Notes: generated by a model not told the origin, from the sequence alone. Positions 1-8,728 are shown, counted from the first letter of the stretch. The stretch: DNA of 64,000 nt from Alkaliphilus oremlandii OhILAs (GCF_000018325.1 NC_009922.1:1550001-1614000); one strand, 5' to 3'. Program-made: numbers and translations.

Positions 1-2
1 AT

Positions 3-1493
3 GAACTTATAAAGAAGCATAAATTATGCCATATTCAATTCGCCCTTGAAAATATTCATTTTCCTAATTCAGTAAAATCTTTAAAAATAGCAAAATATCG
101 ATTGGTATTTGAGGAGTTTTTATTTCTACAGTTAGGACTTTTGAAGATCAAAAAAGATCACACCAAAGAAAAAGAAGGGATTGTCCTTAAAAAGAAGGAA
201 GGAATCGAAGAATTTATAGAAAGCTTACCATTTACTTTAACAGCAGCGCAGGACAAGGTAGTAAAGGAAATATGTCAGGATCTAGAGCGAGATATCCCTA
301 TGAATCGACTGGTTCAAGGAGATGTTGGATCTGGAAAGACCATTGTAGCAATCATAGCCCTATTTAAAGCAGTAATTAACGGCTACCAGGGCGCGATGAT
401 GGCCCCAACAGAAATATTAGCAGAACAACATTATTTATCGCTTACGGACCTACTGAGCCCCTTCGGCATACATGTAGGGTTATTAGTAGGTAGTTTATCT
501 AAAAGCGAAAAAAATAAAATACTAAATGGCATAGAAACTGGGGAGATTAATATTGTAGTAGGTACACATGCCCTAATACAAGAAGGTGTTAATTTTGCTA
601 ATTTATCTTTGGTCATTACCGACGAACAGCATCGATTTGGTGTCAGACAACGGTCTACTTTGACCAGTAAAGGGAACAACCCCCATGTTCTGGTGATGAC
701 AGCAACACCAATTCCAAGGACCCTGGCTTTAATTCTATATGGGGATCTGGATATTTCTATTATCGATCATTTGCCGCCGGGAAGAAAGTGTATTAAAACC
801 TATAGCCGTACATCGAATAAACGGAAGGAGATTTATAATTTCCTCGGAAAACAGTTGGATGAAGGGAGACAAGCCTATGTGGTGTGTCCTTTGGTCGAGG
901 AATCTGAAGCCATCGATGCTCAGTCTGCAACTGAAATTGCAGAGGAGCTTTCCTGCGACCTATTAAAAGGTTATAAAGTCGGACTCCTTCATGGAAAGAT
1001 GCCGCCGAAGGATAAAGAAGAAATAATGAAGGCGTTTAAAGAAGGCAATATTCAGGTCCTCGTTTCTACTACAGTGATTGAAGTTGGCGTCAATGTTCCC
1101 AATGCCACCATGATGGTGGTAGAAAATGCTGAGAGATTTGGATTAGCCCAGCTGCACCAACTTCGGGGCAGAGTCGGCAGAGGAAGCCATCAGTCTTATT
1201 GCATCTTAATCAATAACAGCAAGTCAGAGATTTCCAAAGCGCGTATGGCAATTATGGAGAAGACTACAGATGGATTTGTCATATCAGAAAAAGATCTGGA
1301 GCTCAGGGGACCGGGAGAGTTTTTTGGAACGAGACAGCATGGACTGCCAGAATTAAAGATAGCGAACCTGTTTAAACACCTATCTGTTTTAAAAACTGTA
1401 CAGGCAGAGGTAGAAAGTATCGCTGAAGAAGATTTTTCCCTTACGTTAGATAAATATCCTATTTTAAAAAGAAAAATAGAATTAGAGCTATAA
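3..1493 (+). CDS. recG: ATP-dependent DNA helicase RecG (5' part outside window)
   Basis: RecG remodels stalled replication forks and branch-migrates Holliday junctions using ATP. The open frame runs to the window edge without a stop, so codons before the TTG at 102 (reading ENIHFPNSVKSLKIAKYRL) are part of the gene and the true start lies upstream. About 496 residues are visible of the usual 680 or so; the N-terminal wedge domain is mostly missing. Superfamily 2 motifs are present in order: Walker A GDVGSGKT (nt 318-341), DEQHRFG, TATPIPRTLAL and QLRGRVGRG. The C-terminal RecG signature ELRGPGEFFGTRQHG is also present. A promoter for rsmD follows directly after its stop. Confidence 0.96.
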   Translation, partial: ELIKKHKLCHIQFALENIHFPNSVKSLKIAKYRLVFEEFLFLQLGLLKIKKDHTKEKEGIVLKKKEGIEEFIESLPFTLTAAQDKVVKEICQDLERDIPMNRLVQGDVGSGKTIVAIIALFKAVINGYQGAMMAPTEILAEQHYLSLTDLLSPFGIHVGLLVGSLSKSEKNKILNGIETGEINIVVGTHALIQEGVNFANLSLVITDEQHRFGVRQRSTLTSKGNNPHVLVMTATPIPRTLALILYGDLDISIIDHLPPGRKCIKTYSRTSNKRKEIYNFLGKQLDEGRQAYVVCPLVEESEAIDAQSATEIAEELSCDLLKGYKVGLLHGKMPPKDKEEIMKAFKEGNIQVLVSTTVIEVGVNVPNATMMVVENAERFGLAQLHQLRGRVGRGSHQSYCILINNSKSEISKARMAIMEKTTDGFVISEKDLELRGPGEFFGTRQHGLPELKIANLFKHLSVLKTVQAEVESIAEEDFSLTLDKYPILKRKIELEL

Positions 1494-1500
1494 AAATATT

Positions 1501-1529
1501 TTGTTTACTGTTAATTAATATGCTAAAAT
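1501..1529 (+). promoter_or_regulatory. Sigma-A promoter for rsmD-coaD
   Basis: TTGTTT at 1501-1506 and TAAAAT at 1524-1529 are separated by 17 bp, with an extended -10 TG (TGcTAAAAT). Transcription would start near 1536, about 20 bases before the rsmD start. Inferred from consensus only. Confidence 0.6.
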
Positions 1530-1556
1530 AGGTTATAGTTAAACGAGGAGGTATAT

Positions 1557-2117
1557 ATGAGAGTTATTTCAGGAAAAGCACGAGGACAAGCTTTAAAAGC
1601 ACCTGAAGGTTTAAATACAAGACCAACCACAGATCGTGTAAAAGAATCGATATTTAATATTATTCAATCGAGAATTTATGATAGCGTTGTAGTGGATTTG
1701 TTTTCTGGAAGTGGGAATCTAGGTATTGAATCTTTGTCTAGGAACGCTAGTAAAGCCTATTTTATAGATCATAATAAAAATAGTATTGCCTCAATTAAAG
1801 AAAATTTGATAAAAACGAAGTTAAATAACAATGCCATAGTGATGCATATGGAGGTATCCTCGGCAATAGAACAGTTGGGAAAGGAAAATGTAAAAGCAAA
1901 GTTGATTTTCTTAGACCCTCCCTATTCTAAGGAATTTGTAGAACCAACCTTAAAACAAATAATAACAGTCGAATTACTAGATTCAGATGGTATCATTATT
2001 GTTGAACACAAAAAAAGTGACAATGTACCGGAGTACATCTGTAATTTGTATAACTATAGAACAAATCATTACGGAGACGTAGCAGTTTCTTTTTATGAAC
2101 TGAGAGAGGAGTTATAA
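1557..2117 (+). CDS. rsmD: 16S rRNA (guanine(966)-N2)-methyltransferase RsmD
   Basis: A SAM-dependent methyltransferase that modifies G966 of 16S rRNA in the assembled 30S subunit. The 186-residue length is normal. The SAM-binding motif DLFSGSGNLG is at about 47-56 and the catalytic DPPY motif at 120-123, typical of N6/N2 base methylases. The N-terminal MRVISGKARG and RPTTDRVKESIFNI segments are hallmarks of the family. An ideal GAGGAGGT ribosome site precedes the ATG. Its stop and the coaD start overlap as TAATG, so the two are translationally coupled; rsmD-coaD pairing is common in Firmicutes. Confidence 0.96.
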   Translation: MRVISGKARGQALKAPEGLNTRPTTDRVKESIFNIIQSRIYDSVVVDLFSGSGNLGIESLSRNASKAYFIDHNKNSIASIKENLIKTKLNNNAIVMHMEVSSAIEQLGKENVKAKLIFLDPPYSKEFVEPTLKQIITVELLDSDGIIIVEHKKSDNVPEYICNLYNYRTNHYGDVAVSFYELREEL

Positions 2118-2590
2118 TGAAAGTAGCAATTTATCCTGGCAGTTTCGATCCGATTACAAACGGTCATTTAGATATTATTGAGAGGGCATCTAAAATGTGC
2201 GATCACCTGATTGTATCTGTCATACATAACCCAAATAAAAACCCATTATTTTCTTTAGAGGAGAGAAAATTACTCATTGAAGAATGTATCGGTAAATACG
2301 CCAATGTTACCGTAGATTGTTTTTCTGGACTGTTAATGGAATACGCGAAAGGAAAAGAAGCGACAGCCATTATTAAAGGACTAAGGGCGATCTCTGATTT
2401 TGAATATGAGCTTCAGATGGCCTTAATGAATCAAAGATTATGCCCAAGCATTGAGACTGTATTTTTAATGACGAGCACAGAGTATTCTTTTTTAAGCTCC
2501 AGCTTGATTAAAGAAGTAGCGAAGTTTGGCGGGAGTATTCATGGTATGGTTCCTGCAAATGTTTATAAGGCTATAACAAACAGGTTTTAA
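2117..2590 (+). CDS. coaD: Phosphopantetheine adenylyltransferase
   Basis: Transfers AMP from ATP to 4'-phosphopantetheine to make dephospho-CoA, the penultimate step of coenzyme A synthesis, in the cytoplasm. The 157-residue protein has the nucleotidyltransferase signature PGSFDPITNGHLDI near the N-terminus (TxGH-type motif at about 14-17). It also has the conserved SSTEYSFLSSSLIKEVA segment (ISSTxxR-like) near residue 120-135. The start shares a base with the rsmD stop. CoA supply links it to the acetate kinase and fatty acid genes further along the window. Confidence 0.97.
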   Translation: MKVAIYPGSFDPITNGHLDIIERASKMCDHLIVSVIHNPNKNPLFSLEERKLLIEECIGKYANVTVDCFSGLLMEYAKGKEATAIIKGLRAISDFEYELQMALMNQRLCPSIETVFLMTSTEYSFLSSSLIKEVAKFGGSIHGMVPANVYKAITNRF

Positions 2591-2613
2591 TATTACGTAA
2601 GGGGGAATATTTA

Positions 2614-3060
2614 ATGAGTGTACTGCAGCTTCTAGAAGAAATAGAAGATATTATTGAAAGTGGTTCATCAATACCTTTTGCCCAAAAAGTATTAATTGAT
2701 AAAAGAGAACTGTTAGAAATTATTAAAGATATCCGAATTAAACTGCCGGATGAAGTGAAACAAGCGCAATGGATTAAAGAAGAACGACAACGTATTTTAG
2801 CTGAAGCACAGCAGGAGGCGGATACAATCTTAGAAGAGGCCAATAACCATATCCTGTCCATGATCGATCAAAGTGAAATTACGAGAAAAGCCAATGAAAG
2901 AGCAGAAGAAATCATTGCACAGGCACAAAACAGCGCCAAAGAGATGAGATTAGGAGCAAAGGATTACGTAGACAGCATGCTGGAATCTGCACAAGAGAAC
3001 TTGATTGAGCTTGTAAATACAATTAAAATCAATAGAGACGAAATAAAAGGAATGAAGTAA
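2614..3060 (+). CDS. Small coiled-coil protein, V-ATPase subunit H-like, unknown function
   Basis: A 148-residue, highly charged protein predicted to be almost wholly helical, with long Glu/Ala/Gln-rich heptad-like stretches (about 45-140) and no membrane segment or cysteine. Related clostridial proteins are often labelled ATPase or archaeal/vacuolar H+-ATPase subunit H-like because of coiled-coil resemblance. No ATP-binding motif is visible, so the ATPase name should not be trusted. It follows coaD by 23 bases with a GGGGGAA ribosome site and ends inside the stem of a strong bidirectional terminator. A DivIVA-like or scaffold role is possible but unproven. Confidence 0.75.
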   Translation: MSVLQLLEEIEDIIESGSSIPFAQKVLIDKRELLEIIKDIRIKLPDEVKQAQWIKEERQRILAEAQQEADTILEEANNHILSMIDQSEITRKANERAEEIIAQAQNSAKEMRLGAKDYVDSMLESAQENLIELVNTIKINRDEIKGMK

Positions 3061-3080
3061 TACTTCATTCCTTTTATTTT
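3045..3080. terminator. Bidirectional rho-independent terminator between convergent genes
   Basis: Arms 3045-3059 and 3061-3075 form a near-perfect palindrome (AAAAGGAATGAAGTA and its complement). T-rich tracts flank both sides, so it can stop transcription from the coiled-coil gene (+) and from ylbJ (-). The TAA stop of the upstream gene lies in the loop. Confidence 0.8.
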
Positions 3081-3105
3081 ATTCTTAGAGAAACTTAATA
3101 AGAAT

Positions 3106-4350
3106 TTAAGGTTTTTTAAGAAGTGTGGCAAAGATGTTTTTCCTTGAAAAATAATGTTGCATTTTAAATAGCGTGCCTATGAATAGGGATACTATCATTA
3201 AACTGACGATACCAGACAGAAACAGCTCGATGGACAATCGACAATTGAATAAAAAACGCTTATGAAGATTCATGCTTTGATAATTATGGTATACGGCAAT
3301 CGATAAATCCATAGTGCGACTGAACAACGGAAAAAATGTGTAAGCGATGATGGAAGAGAATGTACCATGTAAAATCTTAGATAAAATATAGAGTGAAGTT
3401 TTAATATCTGTATTGCTAATAATGCTGGCTACTTGTGCATGGATGGAAAAACCACTCCAGCCGATAATAAAGCTAACGATGGCAATTTTTGTTCTCAAAT
3501 CCATACCCATACTATCGACTACAGTTTTTGAACCGATGGTTACTTCAAAAAGCCCAGTAATAAAAAAATGAATGATGTCCGGTGAGATTTTAAGCGGAAG
3601 CAATACAATACCGATTATTCTACTGAGAGCGTATAAGATATTTGTGATTTCAAACATTCGAATAACCACTGCAAATAAGACAATGAACCCTCCTACCATC
3701 AATATCGTATTTAAGGAGCTTTTAACTGCATTTCCTAAAATGAGCCCTAAGGATAGATTGGAAGAATCTTTTCTAGACAATTGGCGTAAGGCTTTCTTAA
3801 ACAGATTTTTTTCAACCTTCATAGATTTCCGTTCAAAGGAGGATCTTTTATAAAAGCTGAATAGAATGCCTACTAAAATAGCACCAATATAGTGAGCGAT
3901 AACGATAAAAATTCCTAATTTTGAAGATTGGAACATACCGACAGCTACAGATCCAATCATGAATAAGGGGCCGGAGGTACTACAAAAGGAGATCAATCGT
4001 TGTCCTTCCACGCCACTGAGCACATTGTCAGATCGAAGCTTAGATACAATGGTAGCGCCTACAGGATAACCGGAAGTGATACTCATGGCAAAGGCAAAAG
4101 AGCCTTCGCCAGGAACATTAAAGATGGGCCTCATAATGGGCTCTAAAAGAACACCTAAGAATCGAACAACGCCTAAACTTATTAAAATTTCTGAGCCAAT
4201 AAAGAATGGCAGTAGAGCTGGAATAACCAAGGTAGCCCATACGAATAAACCGTTATAAGCAGCAGCAACAGTCTCATGAGGATACAGAATTACTGCAGCC
4301 ACTAAAAATATTACAATAAAAATTATAAAGTAATGAAAAAATTTAGACAT
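3106..4350 (-). CDS. ylbJ: Sporulation integral membrane protein YlbJ
   Basis: A 414-residue polytopic membrane protein with about eight to nine hydrophobic segments and Gly-rich turns such as ITSGYPVGA, fitting the YlbJ family. In Bacillus subtilis this sigma-E-controlled protein is needed for a heat-resistant spore cortex, so the organism probably makes endospores. An AGGAGGT ribosome site lies upstream of the start on the minus strand. It is read after tmcAL with a gap of 67 bases. The neighbourhood rsmD, coaD, ylbJ, ylbM, DUF177, rpmF copies the Bacillus ylb cluster order. Confidence 0.9.
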   Translation of the reverse strand: MSKFFHYFIIFIVIFLVAAVILYPHETVAAAYNGLFVWATLVIPALLPFFIGSEILISLGVVRFLGVLLEPIMRPIFNVPGEGSFAFAMSITSGYPVGATIVSKLRSDNVLSGVEGQRLISFCSTSGPLFMIGSVAVGMFQSSKLGIFIVIAHYIGAILVGILFSFYKRSSFERKSMKVEKNLFKKALRQLSRKDSSNLSLGLILGNAVKSSLNTILMVGGFIVLFAVVIRMFEITNILYALSRIIGIVLLPLKISPDIIHFFITGLFEVTIGSKTVVDSMGMDLRTKIAIVSFIIGWSGFSIHAQVASIISNTDIKTSLYILSKILHGTFSSIIAYTFFPLFSRTMDLSIAVYHNYQSMNLHKRFLFNCRLSIELFLSGIVSLMIVSLFIGTLFKMQHYFSRKNIFATLLKKP

Positions 4351-4417
4351 AAAATACCTCCTAAAGAATCATATATTAATCTATATTTTCCATAGAGGAG
4401 GGTTATTCATATTGGGA

Positions 4418-5692
4418 TCAGTCTTTGCTATTTTCATAAAAGGGACTTGTACGATAGTCCATTAGGGCCCCTCCTCTTTTTTCGTCAGTGAAAGCCAACG
4501 TATAGAGATTGGTAGCGCGAATATCGATTGCCAGCATTCTGTCAGCAGCACTATTCTGTGGTGTATAGTTTTTTAGATTGGATACCATAGGGATACTGGA
4601 AGTAGATTTAAAGGACTGAAGGATTTCTCTTCCTTTATCATTAAAAGCAAGGATTCTCGCATACTGGGGTCCACCATGATCATTAAAATAAAAAATATCC
4701 TTTTTCGTAATATTTAATAGCAGATGCATTAGAATTCGTTGGATTCTAGTTCGTGTATATCGTTTACTCTTGATGGCTTCATAGAGCTCATTTAAAGTGG
4801 ATGCCTGATGGGCACAATGATAAATCCTATTTTCTAGACCTTCTTCAACATCAAAGATATTCTTCAGGTTCTCAGGGGTACTTCTTCTTAAGAGCGCCAA
4901 CAGTATTTGCTGGAAGTCTGTAGCAAATATAGGAGCCATACCAATGCCTACACTGTGGGCCAGAATATCTAGTGTATCTTTTGGAACGACGGAAGCAATG
5001 CCCTTTAAATGGTTTTCTTTAAGTAAGTGCTCCCTAATTGCTGTTGCACTTGCAATACTGGAATCCGTTATATCCTTGCTATGGTAGTCAGCAGATTTTC
5101 TAGAAATCGTATAAGGAACGATAGGGCTGTTCAGTTTTTTTAGAGATTTTAAATATTCAATTCCTAAAATATTGTTAGGACTTTTCAGGGCATCGGATAT
5201 TTCTCTTAACGATGCAACATCGTATTCCTTAGTTTCCTCCAAGTATTTTAAAAGTGCCATAGATCTCGCTACAGGAAATGTTCCTCCTAGATTTACGTGT
5301 TCCCTTAATACTTCTTGAAACCTCGATGTTGGGGTTGAAAGAACTTCAGCGATTTGAAGTAGGGGGCTTACATTACCGATTTCACTGCCAAAACATAGAC
5401 AGTCCACAGAACCTAACCTGTGGAGCAGGGTAATAGCACCGTAAGCAAATAATTCTGCCGTTGCACAGGCATATGATGTGGGCAACTCGATGATTAAATC
5501 GACACCAGATTTTACTGCCATTTTTGCACGTTCCCATTTATGAACCATAGCAGGTTCGCCTCTCTGTAGAAAATTACCACTCATAACGGCTACTGTATGA
5601 GTAGCCTTCGTAATTTCTTTTGATTGCTCTAAATGGTATCGATGACCATTGTGAAAAGGATTGTATTCTGTAACTAAGCCTAAAATTTTCAT
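4418..5692 (-). CDS. tmcAL: tRNA(Met) cytidine acetate ligase TmcAL (YlbM family)
   Basis: Members of this family use acetate and ATP to acetylate cytidine 34 in the wobble position of elongator tRNA-Met. The 424-residue protein has the nucleotidyltransferase HxGH motif in [11 protein letters not shown] (11-21), followed by [13 protein letters not shown] and [17 protein letters not shown], all family signatures. The SSTAIR-like segment appears as [10 protein letters not shown]. Placement directly opposite acetate kinase is notable because the reaction consumes acetate, although the ylbM position next to ylbN/rpmF is also ancestral. ATG with a GGAGGTAC-type site upstream on the minus strand. 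Confidence 0.92.
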
Positions 5693-5823
5693 AGTACCTC
5701 CAAAAAAAGTTTTATAGTTTTATTTTAATAAATATTACGGTTTTTGGTAAGACTCAAAATTAAATATAAATTTATTAGAAACATGTCTAAAAAACTTGAA
5801 AGTTTGTTCATAATTTATTATGA

Positions 5824-5851
5824 TTGATATGTTAAAGATTTATTTTATACA
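5824..5851 (+). promoter_or_regulatory. Candidate promoter for ackA
   Basis: TTGATA at 5824-5829 and TATACA at 5846-5851, spacing 16 bp, lie in the 206-bp AT-rich divergent region between tmcAL and ackA. Several other -10-like hexamers (TATAAG, TATAAA) lie 3' of this, so the exact start is uncertain. Confidence 0.4.
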
Positions 5852-5898
5852 GGTTATAAGAGTATAAAAAGTATATATATGAATAAGGAGTGTGTATA

Positions 5899-7092
5899 AT
5901 GAAAATTTTAGTAGTAAACTGTGGAAGTTCTTCATTGAAGTATCAGTTGATCAACATGGAAAATGAAGAAGTTATAGCAAAAGGTTTAGCAGAAAGAATT
6001 GGCATTGAAGGTTCCGTAGTGAAGCATGAAACGATTGGAAAAGAGAAGGTTGTTATTGAGCAAGAAATGAAAGATCACAAAGCAGCAATTCAAATCGTAT
6101 TAGATGCACTAGTGGATTCCAATCACGGTGCAATTCAATCAATGGATGAGATATCAGCAGTAGGACACCGTGTTGTTCATGGTGGAGAAGAATTTACAGA
6201 TTCGGTGTTAATAACAGATGCAGTAAAAAAAGCTTTAGAAAAATGCTCTGATATTGCACCATTACATAACCCGCCAAACCTTATGGGAATTTACGCATGC
6301 GAAGAGATCCTTCCAAATGTACCAATGGTAGCTGTGTTTGATACTGCATTCCATCAAACAATGCCAAGTGATTCCTATATGTATGCGCTACCATATGAAT
6401 TATATGAAAAACATCGAATCAGAAGATACGGATTCCATGGAACATCTCACAAGTACGTATCACAAAAAGCAGCTGAGATGATTGGAAAACCAATTGAAGA
6501 ATTGAAAATTATCACTTGCCATTTAGGAAATGGTGCAAGTATCACTGCTGTAGATGGTGGTGTATCTGTCGATACAAGTATGGGCTTTACACCTCTTGAA
6601 GGTTTAGCAATGGGTACAAGATGCGGTGATATCGATCCTGCAATCATTACATTCTTAATGGAAAAAGAAAATTTATCTGGTTCTCAAGTAAACGAGCTAA
6701 TGAATAAGAAATCTGGAGTTTTAGGAATTTCTGGTGTTAGTAGTGACTTTAGAGATATTGAGGACGCTGCTGCTAAAGGAAATGAAAGAGCTCAATTAGC
6801 GCTAAATGTATACCATAAAAAAGTTAAAAAGTACATCGGTTCCTATGCTGCTGAAATGGGTGGTCTAGATGTGATCGTATTTACAGCTGGATTAGGTGAA
6901 AACTCACCGGAAACTCGTAAAGAAGCTTGTAAAGGGTTAGAGTTCTTAGGTGTGAAGATTGATGATGAGAAAAATAATGTAAGAGGAAAAGAAAGAATCG
7001 TAAGTACTGACGATTCCAAAGTAAAGGTATTACTAATACCAACAAATGAAGAACTTGCTATTGCACGTGAGACGAAAGTAATCGCTAAATAA
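5899..7092 (+). CDS. ackA: Acetate kinase
   Basis: Converts acetyl phosphate and ADP to acetate and ATP, the energy-yielding last step of acetate fermentation, in the cytoplasm. The 397-residue length is standard. Conserved segments are VNCGSSSLKYQ at the N-terminus, GHRVVHGGE, FDTAFHQTMP, RYGFHGTSHKYV and HLGNGAS. The start is set at the ATG at 5899, eight bases after AAGGAG (5885-5890), rather than an in-frame GTG at 5890 that overlaps the ribosome site. No phosphotransacetylase gene adjoins it. It is a single-gene unit with its own terminator. Confidence 0.97.
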   Translation: MKILVVNCGSSSLKYQLINMENEEVIAKGLAERIGIEGSVVKHETIGKEKVVIEQEMKDHKAAIQIVLDALVDSNHGAIQSMDEISAVGHRVVHGGEEFTDSVLITDAVKKALEKCSDIAPLHNPPNLMGIYACEEILPNVPMVAVFDTAFHQTMPSDSYMYALPYELYEKHRIRRYGFHGTSHKYVSQKAAEMIGKPIEELKIITCHLGNGASITAVDGGVSVDTSMGFTPLEGLAMGTRCGDIDPAIITFLMEKENLSGSQVNELMNKKSGVLGISGVSSDFRDIEDAAAKGNERAQLALNVYHKKVKKYIGSYAAEMGGLDVIVFTAGLGENSPETRKEACKGLEFLGVKIDDEKNNVRGKERIVSTDDSKVKVLLIPTNEELAIARETKVIAK

Positions 7093-7098
7093 CACGAG

Positions 7099-7121
7099 AG
7101 GGTAGGACATCCTACCTTTTC
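7099..7121 (+). terminator. Terminator after ackA
   Basis: Stem GGTAGGA (7101-7107) with TCCTACC (7110-7116), followed by TTTT, seven bases after the ackA stop. Confidence 0.65.
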
Positions 7122-7186
7122 ATATTCAACTAGAGTGCTACTTCTAAGTTGGATCTTTGCATCGCTTAGGTGCCAAGATAAAATAC

Positions 7187-7215
7187 TTGACAAACAAAAA
7201 AATCATTTGTATAAT
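7187..7215 (+). promoter_or_regulatory. Consensus sigma-A promoter for DUF177-rpmF
   Basis: A perfect TTGACA (7187-7192) and perfect TATAAT (7210-7215) with 17-bp spacing. This is the best consensus promoter in the window, fitting heavy transcription of a ribosomal protein gene. Confidence 0.85.
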
Positions 7216-7245
7216 CAATCTTAGTGATGTGATCGAGGTGATGAT

Positions 7246-7779
7246 ATGAAGATTGATATAGATAGTATAAAAAAAGGTGGTCAAAACACTTTAGATTTAA
7301 ATTTCGCCTTAGATCTGAATACCATTGATTACTATGGAGATGTGATGAATTTGATCTCTCCTGTCGATGTAAATGGTAAAATTTATGTAATTGATGATAG
7401 GCTATATATTAATTTAAGTATTACTGCAGATATGCAAGCAGACTGTAGTCGATGCTTAGAGCCTTTTACCTATTCATTCAAATCAAGTGTCAATGCAGAG
7501 TTTGTTCATGAAAGTTTATCCAATCAAAATGGGGAAGAACCAGATGAGGATATAATTTATTATAGAGAGAGCACTGTTGATCTTGATGAATTAATAAAAG
7601 AAAATATGATTATGAACATTCCCATGAAGCTTGTGTGCCATAAAGGTTGTAAAGGGCTTTGCTCAAACTGTGGAGAAAAAATTGAAGGCCACTCCTGTGA
7701 TTGCGAAATTCAGGAATCAAAAGAGGAGTATTTGGACCCAAGATTAGCCAAGCTGAAGGAATTGTTAGAACAAGATTAA
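7246..7779 (+). CDS. DUF177 (YceD/YlbN) family protein
   Basis: A 177-residue protein of the DUF177 family, whose gene almost always precedes rpmF. In other organisms (plants and E. coli) relatives are linked to 23S rRNA accumulation or processing; the exact role is not settled. The sequence shows CSRCLEPF in the middle and a cysteine-rich tail, CHKGCKGLCSNCGEK then CDCE, that looks able to bind a metal. GAGGTG at 7235-7240 sets the ATG. It is followed by L32 after 13 bases in the same transcript. Confidence 0.88.
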   Translation: MKIDIDSIKKGGQNTLDLNFALDLNTIDYYGDVMNLISPVDVNGKIYVIDDRLYINLSITADMQADCSRCLEPFTYSFKSSVNAEFVHESLSNQNGEEPDEDIIYYRESTVDLDELIKENMIMNIPMKLVCHKGCKGLCSNCGEKIEGHSCDCEIQESKEEYLDPRLAKLKELLEQD

Positions 7780-7792
7780 GGAGGTGTTAAGC

Positions 7793-7969
7793 ATGGCAGT
7801 ACCAAAGCGAAAAACTGGAAAATCAAAAAGAAATATGAGAAGAGCTGCTAACTCTAAATACACTGCACCAGGGTTTGTAAAATGCCCACAGTGTCACGAG
7901 CCAAAGTTACCTCATAGAGTATGTCCTGAGTGTGGACATTACAAAAATAAAGAGGTTGTTGCTCAATAA
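7793..7969 (+). CDS. rpmF: 50S ribosomal protein L32
   Basis: Small basic protein of the large ribosomal subunit, 58 residues. MAVPKRKTGKSKRNMRRA at the N-terminus is diagnostic. The zinc-ribbon pairs CPQC and CPEC show it is the zinc-containing (C+) form. The ATG at 7793, seven bases after AAGGAGGT (7778-7785), is preferred to the in-frame TTG at 7784, which overlaps the ribosome site. A strong terminator follows, so transcription probably does not run into fapR. Confidence 0.97.
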   Translation: MAVPKRKTGKSKRNMRRAANSKYTAPGFVKCPQCHEPKLPHRVCPECGHYKNKEVVAQ

Positions 7970-7988
7970 TATATTTTATAAATATAAG

Positions 7989-8036
7989 AAAAATAGTAAT
8001 GGATACATTGAAAAATGTAGGCATTGCTATTTTTTT
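7989..8036 (+). terminator. Long terminator after rpmF
   Basis: Outer stem 7989-8001 pairs with 8022-8034 (one G-U pair); inner stem TACATT (8004-8009) pairs with AATGTA (8014-8019) around a GAAA loop; a two-by-two internal loop separates them. It ends in a T run. Confidence 0.8.
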
Positions 8037-8068
8037 ATGCTATTTTAATTAAAAAAATAATTTTGTAC

Positions 8069-8097
8069 TTGATTTTTTAAAAAACAGAATATATACT
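8069..8097 (+). promoter_or_regulatory. Promoter of the fapR-fab operon
   Basis: TTGATT (8069-8074), 17-bp spacer, TATACT (8092-8097). The predicted transcript starts near 8104, so the palindrome at 8121-8134 lies in the first 30 transcribed bases. Confidence 0.65.
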
Positions 8098-8111
8098 TTA
8101 TATTATAACCA

Positions 8112-8134
8112 GGTACTAATTTTTAGTACTAAAA
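8112..8134. promoter_or_regulatory. Candidate FapR operator
   Basis: TTTTAGTACTAAAA at 8121-8134 is a perfect 14-base palindrome. GGTACTAA just upstream (8112-8119) is a second half-site-like sequence. The TTAGTAC core resembles the known FapR box. It sits downstream of the fapR promoter, which would give malonyl-CoA-relieved autorepression. The match to the consensus is from memory. Confidence 0.55.
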
Positions 8135-8147
8135 CGAGGTGGATGAA

Positions 8148-8717
8148 TTGAGTAAAACTGGAAAGCTGACGAAAGTGAACAGACAGAGTAAATTACTAGA
8201 GCTGTTGAAGGAAGATCCGTTCGTAACGGATGAAGACTTGTCCGAATATTTTAAGGTCAGCATACAAACAATTAGATTGGATCGATTGGAACTGGGAATA
8301 CCAGAGCTGAGACAGCGGATTAAAAACGTAGCGGAAAAAAACTATGAAAAAGTTCGTAGTATCATTGGTGCAGAAATCGTAGGTGAACTGATAGATTTAA
8401 ATTTAGGATTGAATGGTATTTCTATTTTAGAAACCACACCTGAAATGGCATTTAGTAAAACAAATATTGTTCGAGGACATCATATCTTCTCGCAGGCAGA
8501 ATCTTTAGCAATGGCCGTAGTCGATGCGGAGGTCGCTTTAACTGGCGTTTCTAATATTAAATATCTAAGTCCTGTCAGTGCAGGAGATAAGCTGATTGCA
8601 AAAGCTGAAGTTACTAGAGTCAGAGGGAATAATCACTTCGTTCATGTAAAAATATATGTGAATCAAGTACAGGTGTTCCGCGGAAAGTTTATATTAGTGA
8701 TTATCAAGAGCAAATAA
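8148..8717 (+). CDS. fapR: Transcription factor FapR (fatty acid/phospholipid regulator)
   Basis: FapR represses fatty acid and phospholipid genes and is released by malonyl-CoA. An N-terminal DeoR-like helix-turn-helix (VTDEDLSEYFKVSIQTIRLDR) is joined by a linker helix to a hot-dog fold effector domain (GHHIFSQAESLAMAVVDAE, then KYLSPVSAGDKLIAKAEV). Start: GAGGTGG (8136-8142) is five bases before TTG 8148, giving 189 residues. The in-frame GTG at 8139 overlaps the ribosome site, and ATG 8143 is out of frame and closed at once. First gene of the plsX-fab operon, with a candidate operator in its own leader. Confidence 0.93.
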   Translation: MSKTGKLTKVNRQSKLLELLKEDPFVTDEDLSEYFKVSIQTIRLDRLELGIPELRQRIKNVAEKNYEKVRSIIGAEIVGELIDLNLGLNGISILETTPEMAFSKTNIVRGHHIFSQAESLAMAVVDAEVALTGVSNIKYLSPVSAGDKLIAKAEVTRVRGNNHFVHVKIYVNQVQVFRGKFILVIIKSK

Positions 8718-8728
8718 GGAGGTTCCAT

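Noticed and set aside
102..104. TTG at 102 as the start of recG
   Set aside because: The same frame is open to the window edge and its upstream codons read as RecG sequence; the start is outside.
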